The notes beneath the pieces were generated by a model, which did not search any database, was not told the origin of the DNA, and saw nothing but the letters and a program-made list of their open reading frames with translations. From contig WLES01000049.1 in NCBI GenBank assembly GCA_009704155.1, forward strand, positions 1 through 6,455: a DNA stretch of 6,455 nt, read 5' to 3'. Of this stretch, positions 1 through 6,179 are shown piece by piece. Every line of letters begins with the position of its first letter. The first letter of the stretch is position 1. Both the position numbers and the translations under genes were made by a program. Source of the DNA: Actinomycetota bacterium (GTDB lineage Bacteria > Actinomycetota > Actinomycetes > Actinomycetales > Microbacteriaceae).

Positions 1-920
1 CGCATCTCGCGGATGGACGAGCTGAGTCTCTGCTCCTGACGACAGTTCTTGCTGCATCCTGCCCCATCGTCATTGCGCCGGCGATGCACACTGAGATGTG
101 GGATAACGCAGCGACGCAGGCCAACGTAGACACCCTCGTTTCCCGCGGTTTCTTGTTCGTCGGGCCTGACAGCGGACGCCTCACGGGTGCAGACACCGGT
201 GTTGGGCGACTCGCCGATGAGGACGCCGTTGTTGACGCAGTTTTTGAGCAGCTTGGCCCTCGAGATTTCGATGGAGTCAGCGTGGTGGTATCAGCCGGCG
301 GAACACGCGAGCCCATCGATCCGATTCGCTTTATCGGGAACCGATCCACCGGAGAAATGGGTGTTCGACTGGTTGAAGCGCTCCGCAGACGCGGTGCGAT
401 CGTGACATTAATCGCTGCGCACCTCGAAGTGCCAGTTCCTCGCGGCGTCGCTGTGGTACAGGTGTCAACCGCGTTGGAGATGCAACATGCTGTGACAACC
501 CACGGACATAAAGCCGATGTTTTCATCTCAGCTGCAGCCGTCAGCGACTATCGCGTCGCCAATGTGAGCGCGTCGAAGTTGTCGAAGTCCGCCGGGACTC
601 CGCTGATTGATCTCGTTGAGAACCCCGACATCCTCAGCGAATTCGCTCACGAGCACCGATCGACGTTCGTTGTGGGGTTTGCCGCGGAGACGTCACGTGA
701 GACCTTCGTCGAGCGGGTTGCCTCTAAGGCACAGTCGAAGGGTGTTGACCTTATGGTGGGGAACCTCGTCGGTTCAGAAACCGGGTTCGGGAATACAGTT
801 GCCGATATCGTATTAGTAGATTCGACCGGCGCCACTGTTTCGGATTTTCACGGAACGAAGGCCAGTGCAGCCTCCCATATTCTCGATTACGTCAGCCGAC
901 AGAGAGCAGCAACACCATGA
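1..920 (+). CDS. coaBC: Bifunctional phosphopantothenoylcysteine decarboxylase / phosphopantothenate-cysteine ligase (CoaBC, Dfp), 5'-truncated by the window edge
   Basis: CoaBC performs two consecutive cytosolic steps of coenzyme A synthesis: CTP-dependent joining of 4'-phosphopantothenate to cysteine (CoaB), then FMN-dependent decarboxylation to 4'-phosphopantetheine (CoaC). The frame is open from base 3 to the TGA at 918-920, giving 305 residues. Since the family is about 400 long, roughly 100 N-terminal residues lie upstream. The ATG at 84 is internal, because the residues before it ([17 protein letters not shown], then CPIVIAPAM) are normal CoaC sequence. The end of CoaC shows the substrate-clamp motif as PAMHTEMW (78-101) and the flap as [11 protein letters not shown] (180-212). 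CoaB begins near base 270 with [11 protein letters not shown] and [12 protein letters not shown] (291-356), followed by AAAVSDYR, the KLSKS lysines, NPDIL, VGFAAET and DLMVGN. Canonical CoaC residues are replaced: His for Asn in the clamp and Gly for the flap Cys. I recall both as normal in actinobacteria. The stop overlaps the metK start. Identity is very secure. Confidence 0.97.
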   Translation, partial: HLADGRAESLLLTTVLAASCPIVIAPAMHTEMWDNAATQANVDTLVSRGFLFVGPDSGRLTGADTGVGRLADEDAVVDAVFEQLGPRDFDGVSVVVSAGGTREPIDPIRFIGNRSTGEMGVRLVEALRRRGAIVTLIAAHLEVPVPRGVAVVQVSTALEMQHAVTTHGHKADVFISAAAVSDYRVANVSASKLSKSAGTPLIDLVENPDILSEFAHEHRSTFVVGFAAETSRETFVERVASKAQSKGVDLMVGNLVGSETGFGNTVADIVLVDSTGATVSDFHGTKASAASHILDYVSRQRAATP

Positions 921-2089
921 GCATCCGACTCTTCACCAGTGAATCCGTCACGAGCGGACACCCGGACAAATTGTGTGACCAGCTCTCCGACGCGATTCTC
1001 GACGCAATCCTTGTGCAGGATCGAAACGCGAAAGTTGCTGTTGAATGCCTAGCGTCGGGTGGCCTGATCCACGTGGCTGGTGAAATTAGAACCGAGAGCT
1101 ATGTCGATATCGACAGCATTGTGCGTGGCGTGATTCTCGGAATTGGGTACGACTCGTCTGACGTTGACTTTGACGGGAAAACGTGCGGTGTGATGATCTC
1201 TATCGCTGACCAGTCAAGCGAAATCAACACCGCCGTTGAGAAAGATGAACAGGGTGCTGGCGATCAGGGAATCATGTTTGGATATGCCACGAATGAAACG
1301 CCGTCGTACATGCCTGCGGCGATTTTCCTCGCGCACCGCGTGGCTGAGCAACTTGAAATGGCTCGCAAGGCCGGAACGCTCGCGTATTTGCGTCCTGACG
1401 GCAAGACCCAGGTAACCGTTGGCTATGAGGGCATGACACCAACAACCATCGACACCGTTCTCGTATCGACGCAGCACGCCCCGAACGTGGATGGCAAACC
1501 CCTGACTCAGGAACGCATTGCCGCTGATGTTCGGGAATTTGTCATCGATCCCGTCATTCAGGAGTCCGGTCTCGACATTTCGGCTGTGCGGTACATCGTG
1601 AATCCCTCAGGGTCTTTTGAGCACGGTGGCCCTGGTTCCGACGCAGGACTGACCGGGCGCAAGATTATTGTCGACACCTATGGAGGGGCTGCTCGCCACG
1701 GTGGTGGTGCTTTCTCCGGTAAAGACCCATCGAAAGTAGACCGTTCCGGGGCCTATGCAATGCGCTGGGTAGCAAAGAACGCGGTGGCGGCTGGACTTGC
1801 CGACCGACTCGAAGTCCAGGTTGCGTACGCGATTGGAATGGCCGAACCAATCGGTCTGTATGTCGAAGCGTTCGGCACTGAGAAGGTCGAACTTCCACTG
1901 ATTGAAACAATTCTTGGGGAAGTTTTCGACCTGCGCCCAGGGGCAATCATCCGCGATCTCGAGCTCTTGACCCGTCAGTACCTGCCAACAGCGACGTATG
2001 GACACTTCGGCCGCACGGGTGACTCGTTCACGTGGGAGCGGTTGGATCGAGTCGAGGACATTCGTGAATCCCTCGCACGTCACAGGTAG
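917..2089 (+). CDS. metK: S-adenosylmethionine synthase (methionine adenosyltransferase, MetK)
   Basis: MetK condenses ATP and methionine to S-adenosylmethionine, releasing phosphate and diphosphate, in the cytosol. The 390 residues match the family's usual 380-400. Visible signatures in order are [13 protein letters not shown] (10-22, with His15 and Asp17 at the ATP/Mg site), [15 protein letters not shown] (113-127), RPDGKTQV (159-166), [13 protein letters not shown] (237-249) and the phosphate loop [17 protein letters not shown] (261-277, with Lys269 and Lys273), then YGHFGR near 361. The gating-loop segment reads QSSEI (99-103), where family members usually have QSPDI; otherwise all key residues appear present. 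The ATG at 917 lies in an ATGA overlap with the coaBC stop. Only a weak purine run (AGAGAG, 901-906) precedes it, so translation is probably coupled to coaBC. No SAM riboswitch can fit, as the upstream DNA is coding. The product supplies the methyl donor for RsmB encoded further along. Identity is very secure. Confidence 0.98.
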   Translation: MSIRLFTSESVTSGHPDKLCDQLSDAILDAILVQDRNAKVAVECLASGGLIHVAGEIRTESYVDIDSIVRGVILGIGYDSSDVDFDGKTCGVMISIADQSSEINTAVEKDEQGAGDQGIMFGYATNETPSYMPAAIFLAHRVAEQLEMARKAGTLAYLRPDGKTQVTVGYEGMTPTTIDTVLVSTQHAPNVDGKPLTQERIAADVREFVIDPVIQESGLDISAVRYIVNPSGSFEHGGPGSDAGLTGRKIIVDTYGGAARHGGGAFSGKDPSKVDRSGAYAMRWVAKNAVAAGLADRLEVQVAYAIGMAEPIGLYVEAFGTEKVELPLIETILGEVFDLRPGAIIRDLELLTRQYLPTATYGHFGRTGDSFTWERLDRVEDIRESLARHR

Positions 2090-2090
2090 G
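2084..2090 (+). promoter_or_regulatory. Ribosome binding site of priA
   Basis: The purine-rich AGGTAGG overlaps the last codons of metK and ends 10 bases before the GTG at 2101. It is the clearest Shine-Dalgarno-like sequence at any complete gene start in this window. It supports the GTG start, since no other start codon occurs in frame between the metK end and 2101. Confidence 0.55.
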
Positions 2091-2100
2091 TGTTCTCAGA

Positions 2101-3933
2101 GTGGACGTCGCTCGGGTTCTAGTCGAATCACCTATCCCAAGGCTCGATCGGCTTCTCGACTACGCCATTCCTGATCGCCTCAAATCAGAGGTCGTCGTCG
2201 GTGGTCGTGTTCGAGTTCCCCTTGGGCGCGGAACCCGTCACATCGATGGTTTCGTGGTTGAGCTGGGACCACCGTCCAATCCGCTGTTGCACCTGGCCGA
2301 GATTGATTCAGTGCTCGGGCCGATTCCGGTCGTTACGCCGGCACTCTGGTCGCTTGTGCGAGCAGTGAGCGACCGTAACGGAGGTAGTGCTTCAGATGTG
2401 TTGCGAATCGCTGTACCAAAACGCGCTGTACGCGTCGAGAAAAAGTATTCGATAGCGCCCCGACAATCTCCGACCCCGGCGCCTGGCGCGCGCACGTCCC
2501 TCGCGCTCGATTACGGTGTCACGGACACACAAGAAGGACCGACTCTGGTGGGGTTTGTTCAGGTCGCCGACCGTGTGCGTTCTGCTTCTGGGGGAGTGGT
2601 CGTTGTGGTTCCAGACTGGCGAGATTTGCAGTTACTGGGCAGGGCGCTCGAGGGGACTCCACACGTGGTGTGGGACTCCACGGGGACACCGAGCGAACGC
2701 TACGCACGATATCTCGACGTTCTCTCAGGAGAGGCTTCGGTTGTGATCGGCACGCGCTCGGCGATTTACGCCCCAGTAGCAGACCTCGGCCTAATCATCG
2801 TCGTCAACGAGGGCGACCCACTCCTAGACGAGCCCCTTGCTCCATTCGTTCATGTGCGTGATGCAGCAATCCTCAGGCAATCACTCGAAGGTGGAGACCT
2901 CGTTTTCGCATCGCAGACTCCCTCGGTTGAGCTTCACCGATTCCATGACCTCAAATATGTTGAGCCACCCACGTCGCGCCAGTCGCTCCCGACGATGTCG
3001 ATTGCGAACGACACCAGCGACGACGGGAACGCGGCTCGGGCTCGAATTCCCTCCTCTGCGTGGCGAGCGGTGCGTGAAGCGTTGACGAGAGGACCAGTGC
3101 TGGTGCAGGTGTCGCGACCAGGTTTCTCGCCCAGTGTCGTGTGTTCGGCGTGCAGAACGCCTCACAAGTGCGCTCAGTGCACAACGCCCCTCGCCGGGAA
3201 CAGAGAAGGAACGAGCCTCTGTCGCGTGTGCGGCAATCAGCCGGTGGGCCTCGTGTGTAGCCACTGTGGTGGTCGGGACATCTCATTCGCAGGCGTTGGT
3301 TCTCTGCGAACCGCCGATGAACTTGGTCGCGCCTTTCCACAGACGACCGTCATTCTCTCTGACGCCGAGCATCGGCACCTCGAGGTGCCCCGAAACCCCG
3401 CCCTCGTCGTCTGTACGCGTGGGGCTGAGCCAATTGTCAGCGGTGGATACGAGGCGATTCTTATTGTCGACGGCGACAAGGAGCTCATGAGGCCAGGGCT
3501 TCGTACATCCGAAAACTGCCTTCGTTGGTGGGGAACCGCGGCAGCGCTGTGCGCGCCTGGCGGAAGTGTGATTATCGCGAACGTGGGGGGCGGTTTTGCG
3601 GGTCAGTTTGCGACAGGGCAGTGGGACGACATCGTGTCGACAGAACTCCGAGATCGGCGCGCGCTGGGGTTTCCGCCGGTTACCCGCGCGCTCGTGGTTA
3701 CGGGAAGCATTCCGGAACTCAATTCCGTGCGCGCCTTACCCGAGTGTCAGGGTTTCCGCGTTTTGGGGCCAGCCCCCGTCAAGACAGGACATCGCATCGT
3801 CATTCTCGCCGATTACACCCGCGCAACGGCCGCCGTTTCCGCCATTAGAGCGCTGGTCATTTCTACGTCCTCAACATCCATTCGCGTGCACTGCGACGAT
3901 CTCGGTGTGTTCGATGAGATCGATGAGAACTGA
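2101..3933 (+). CDS. priA: PriA-type primosomal protein N', actinobacterial form without helicase motifs
   Basis: PriA recognises stalled or repaired replication forks and helps reload the replicative helicase. The protein has 610 residues, a little short for the family. The N-terminus (VARVLVESPIPRLDRLLDYAIP, in part; residues 3-24) and GRVRVPLG match the 3'-DNA-end binding domain. Residues 216-225 (IGTRSAIYAP) keep the PriA GTRSA motif. The zinc region has eight cysteines in four CxxC pairs: 348/351, 357/360, 374/377 and 386/389. GFPP (523-526) and LGPAPV (555-560) mark the C-terminal domain. The helicase core is eroded. No GK dipeptide exists anywhere in the protein, so there is no Walker A. 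The DEEH box reads VNEGDP (235-240), and no QxxGRxGR motif is present. This is known for actinobacterial PriA, which is thought not to unwind DNA and may act as a structural primosome protein. The GTG start fits the family N-terminus. An acidic tail, DEIDEN, ends the protein. Confidence 0.93.
   Translation: MDVARVLVESPIPRLDRLLDYAIPDRLKSEVVVGGRVRVPLGRGTRHIDGFVVELGPPSNPLLHLAEIDSVLGPIPVVTPALWSLVRAVSDRNGGSASDVLRIAVPKRAVRVEKKYSIAPRQSPTPAPGARTSLALDYGVTDTQEGPTLVGFVQVADRVRSASGGVVVVVPDWRDLQLLGRALEGTPHVVWDSTGTPSERYARYLDVLSGEASVVIGTRSAIYAPVADLGLIIVVNEGDPLLDEPLAPFVHVRDAAILRQSLEGGDLVFASQTPSVELHRFHDLKYVEPPTSRQSLPTMSIANDTSDDGNAARARIPSSAWRAVREALTRGPVLVQVSRPGFSPSVVCSACRTPHKCAQCTTPLAGNREGTSLCRVCGNQPVGLVCSHCGGRDISFAGVGSLRTADELGRAFPQTTVILSDAEHRHLEVPRNPALVVCTRGAEPIVSGGYEAILIVDGDKELMRPGLRTSENCLRWWGTAAALCAPGGSVIIANVGGGFAGQFATGQWDDIVSTELRDRRALGFPPVTRALVVTGSIPELNSVRALPECQGFRVLGPAPVKTGHRIVILADYTRATAAVSAIRALVISTSSTSIRVHCDDLGVFDEIDEN
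3374..3389. repeat. 16-base perfect palindrome inside priA
   Basis: The bases GGCACCTCGAGGTGCC read identically on both strands, and the symmetry stops at the next base on each side. They encode His-Leu-Glu-Val-Pro within the C-terminal part of PriA. I see no sign of a function; it could be chance. The palindrome itself is certain from the sequence. Confidence 0.5.
3911..3928 (+). repeat. Two tandem copies of a 9-base unit at the 3' end of priA
   Basis: The unit TCGATGAGA occurs twice head to tail (3911-3919 and 3920-3928) and is in step with the reading frame, giving the repeated Asp-Glu of the PriA tail DEIDEN just before the stop. It looks like a small slippage duplication that lengthened an acidic C-terminus by three residues. 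No function is implied. Confidence 0.6.
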
Positions 3934-3945
3934 AACACTAGAGCC

Positions 3946-4842
3946 ATGGCACGAGTAATCTTCGCGGGTAGTCCCGCTGTCGCGACGCCATTCCTTGCTG
4001 CTCTCGCGGAGCAACATGACATCGTCGCTGTGGTGACACGCCGCGACGCTCCCGTCGGACGAAAACGAACGATTACACCAACACCCGTTGCCGCTCTCGC
4101 GAATGATCTGGGGCTCACAGTCATCAAAACCAATTCCCTTGACGGTGTCGCGCTCCCGGACTGCGATCTGGGAGTGGTCGTTGCATACGGCGGTTTGGTG
4201 CCAAGCGAAGCGTTGATTCGCCCAACTTTTGGCTGGGTAAATGCTCATTTTTCTCTGCTACCAGCCCTTCGCGGTGCCGCACCCGTGCAACGAGGACTAT
4301 GGAACGGTGACTCCGAGACGGGAATCACGGTCTTCTCGCTCGTCGAAGCGCTCGACGCCGGCCCAATTCTCTACCAACGAGCGATTCCATTCGTGAATGG
4401 CGAGACAGCGAGCGAAGCTCTCGAGCGGATTGCTGTTGAGGCTGCTGATGAACTCTCCGCTGTCGTATCGCGATTTGTATCCGGGGATCTAACGCCTCGC
4501 GACCAAGCAGGAGAAATCACTTATGCGCCGAAATTCTCTCGCGACGACGGCCGGATCGACTGGCTCTTGGACTCGCGCGTGGTGGTCAACAGAATTCGCG
4601 CTGTCACTAAAGAACCAGGAGCCTTCACGAACAACGGCGATAGTCAACTCGCTGTGCTTCGGGCTCGCGTCTGCCCTGACGTGACGCTGGAGCCAGGTGT
4701 TGTCAGGGTCGTCGACGGGTGTGTCTGCGTCGGAACGAACTCAACAGCCGTCGAGTTGGTCACGGTCAAACCTGCCGGAAAGACTGAAATGTCAGGCGTG
4801 GACTGGGCACGGGGACTTCACGCTCCGACACGACTCACATGA
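3946..4842 (+). CDS. fmt: Methionyl-tRNA formyltransferase (Fmt)
   Basis: Fmt transfers a formyl group from 10-formyltetrahydrofolate to the methionine on initiator tRNA in the cytosol, giving fMet-tRNA for translation start. The 298 residues are slightly below the usual 305-315. The Rossmann-type N-terminal domain opens with RVIFAGSPAVATPFL (3-17) and has TRRDAPVGRKR (31-41). The catalytic triad is complete: Asn99 and His101 in WVNAHFSLLPALRGAAPVQ (97-115) and Asp137 in EALDAGPIL (134-142). The C-terminal OB-like tRNA-binding domain is signalled by YAPKFSRDDGRIDW (193-206) and IRAVTKEPGAFT (217-228). The gene begins 12 bases after priA with only a weak purine stretch (TAGAG) before the ATG. 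Its usual partner in many bacteria, def (peptide deformylase), is not beside it, as I recall for other actinobacteria. Its stop overlaps the rsmB start by 4 bases. Confidence 0.97.
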   Translation: MARVIFAGSPAVATPFLAALAEQHDIVAVVTRRDAPVGRKRTITPTPVAALANDLGLTVIKTNSLDGVALPDCDLGVVVAYGGLVPSEALIRPTFGWVNAHFSLLPALRGAAPVQRGLWNGDSETGITVFSLVEALDAGPILYQRAIPFVNGETASEALERIAVEAADELSAVVSRFVSGDLTPRDQAGEITYAPKFSRDDGRIDWLLDSRVVVNRIRAVTKEPGAFTNNGDSQLAVLRARVCPDVTLEPGVVRVVDGCVCVGTNSTAVELVTVKPAGKTEMSGVDWARGLHAPTRLT

Positions 4843-6170
4843 CTCGGTCTGCCCGAGAAATAGCGTGCGACGTCAACGCTGAAATCCGTGTCAACGACGC
4901 ATATGCCAACCTCGCTCTGCCGCGAGCGCTCTCCCAGCACAGCCTTCCTGCCCGGGATGCGGCTGACGCGACGTCGCTCACCTACGGGTGCGCGCGATGG
5001 ATCGGTTTTCTTGATGCGGTCGTGGGTTGTGCCGTAGACAGAACTCTCACGGACGTCGACGGAGATGTGCTCGACATCTTGCGACTGGGAGCACTCGAAC
5101 TACTCATCAACTCTGCACCGCCACACGTCGTCAACGAATGGGTCAACATAGCCAAAAAGCGCACTCCGCGGGCTAGCGGGTTCGTCAACGCAACCCTCCG
5201 GCGTGTCTCACGAGCGACTGCCGAGGAGTGGCGTGAAAGGTTGAGTAACGAGCTGGAGGGCGATGAACGCATCGTCGCACTGACAAGCCACCCCGCGTGG
5301 ATTGTCCGATCGTTCGAGTCGGTGTTGGATTCGGCGGAAGTCAGAGAGCTGATCGATGCCAACAACACTCCTGCAGTGCCGACAATGATTGCGCTACCCG
5401 GCCTTGCCGAACCGCCATTGACCTCCGAGCGTGGCGAACTTTCGCCGTTCGCATTTCGTGCGCAGCAGGGCAACATCGCGCTCGTGCCCGGTGTGCGCGA
5501 AGGGGCTGTCCGCGTGCAGGATGAGGGTTCTCAAATTGCTGCGCTACTCCTCGCTCATGCCGCGCCGATTGACGAGGGGGAGCGGTGGCTCGACCTGTGC
5601 GCTGGTCCAGGGGGTAAAAGTGCTCTGATGGCTGCCCTGTTGGCCCAACACAATGGGCTTCTCGTCGCGAACGAACCTCACGAACATCGAGCAGAACTTG
5701 TTCGGACAGCGCTCAAGCCGTTCGGCGATACAACCCAGGTAGTGTCGGTTGACGGCCGAGACATCCGCACTGAGTTCGATTCCCCTTTTTCACGGATTCT
5801 TGTCGACGCACCGTGTTCTGGGCTAGGTGCTCTGCGCCGGCGACCAGAGGCACGGTGGCGGAAAAGGGAAGACGATTTGATCGGTTTGACCCTGCTGCAG
5901 CGGGATCTGCTCCATTCGGCAATCGATGCCACCTCGGTTGGCGGGTTCGTCGCCTACGTGACGTGCTCACCTGACCCACGCGAAACGGTCGACGTCGTTA
6001 CTGCCGTGATGACCGTACGCGGTGATGTTGCCATCGTCGACACCCCCTCGGTTCTCCAGGAAATCGCACCCTCTGTCGAAGGAGCGCGGCGCGGAACTGC
6101 AGTTCAGTTGTGGCCTCATCGGCACAACACTGACGCAATGTTCATCCAACTCCTCACTCGAACGAGATAG
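4839..6170 (+). CDS. rsmB: 16S rRNA (cytosine-967-C5)-methyltransferase RsmB (Sun/Fmu)
   Basis: RsmB uses S-adenosylmethionine to methylate C5 of a cytosine equivalent to E. coli 16S rRNA position 967 during ribosome assembly. The 443 residues are normal for the family. Residues 1-125 form the NusB-like RNA-binding domain, with NDAYANLALPRAL (19-31), LRLGALELL (81-89), VVNEWVNIAKK (97-107) and ASGFVNATLRR (112-122). The Rossmann methyltransferase domain follows: VQDEGSQIAA (226-235), SAM-binding loop LDLCAGPGGKSA (251-262), motif IV LVDAPCSGLG with Cys326, and motif VI AYVTCSPDP with Cys376. Two cysteines, one nucleophile (TC) and one for release (PC), are the hallmark of RNA m5C methyltransferases. 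The NusB-like N-terminus separates RsmB from RsmF and other m5C enzymes. The ATG lies in an ATGA overlap with fmt and has no visible Shine-Dalgarno sequence, so reinitiation by ribosomes leaving fmt is likely. Confidence 0.97.
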   Translation: MTRSAREIACDVNAEIRVNDAYANLALPRALSQHSLPARDAADATSLTYGCARWIGFLDAVVGCAVDRTLTDVDGDVLDILRLGALELLINSAPPHVVNEWVNIAKKRTPRASGFVNATLRRVSRATAEEWRERLSNELEGDERIVALTSHPAWIVRSFESVLDSAEVRELIDANNTPAVPTMIALPGLAEPPLTSERGELSPFAFRAQQGNIALVPGVREGAVRVQDEGSQIAALLLAHAAPIDEGERWLDLCAGPGGKSALMAALLAQHNGLLVANEPHEHRAELVRTALKPFGDTTQVVSVDGRDIRTEFDSPFSRILVDAPCSGLGALRRRPEARWRKREDDLIGLTLLQRDLLHSAIDATSVGGFVAYVTCSPDPRETVDVVTAVMTVRGDVAIVDTPSVLQEIAPSVEGARRGTAVQLWPHRHNTDAMFIQLLTRTR

Positions 6171-6179
6171 CCTGAGGGC
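6168..6179 (+). promoter_or_regulatory. Start region of rpe: possible leaderless -10 box or very close ribosome binding site
   Basis: The 9-base gap before rpe allows two readings. TAGCCT (6168-6173, overlapping the rsmB stop) fits the loose actinobacterial -10 pattern TANNNT and lies 6 bases before the ATG, as expected if transcription starts on the start codon. Alternatively, GAGGG (6174-6178) is a Shine-Dalgarno sequence, but only one base separates it from the ATG, which is unusually close. No convincing -35 box is seen. Confidence 0.35.

Noticed and set aside
84..86. ATG at 84 as the start of coaBC
   Set aside because: The frame is open to the left edge and the preceding 27 codons encode normal CoaC sequence, so this Met belongs to the PAMHTEMW motif.
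917..920. SAM riboswitch or promoter in front of metK
   Set aside because: The metK start overlaps the coaBC stop, and the upstream DNA codes for conserved CoaB sequence, leaving no room for a leader.
1607..2083. 158-codon open frame on the - strand inside metK
   Set aside because: It lies wholly antisense to a clearly conserved metK, has no recognisable domain and no ribosome binding site, and is of a length common in moderately GC-rich coding DNA.
3934..3945. Possible leaderless -10 box before fmt (AACACT, 6 bases before the ATG)
   Set aside because: It lacks the first T of TANNNT and no -35 box is seen; much weaker than the candidate before rpe.
3871..4248. 125-codon - strand open frame across the priA-fmt junction
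   Set aside because: It covers the conserved Fmt N-terminus in antisense and shows no family resemblance.
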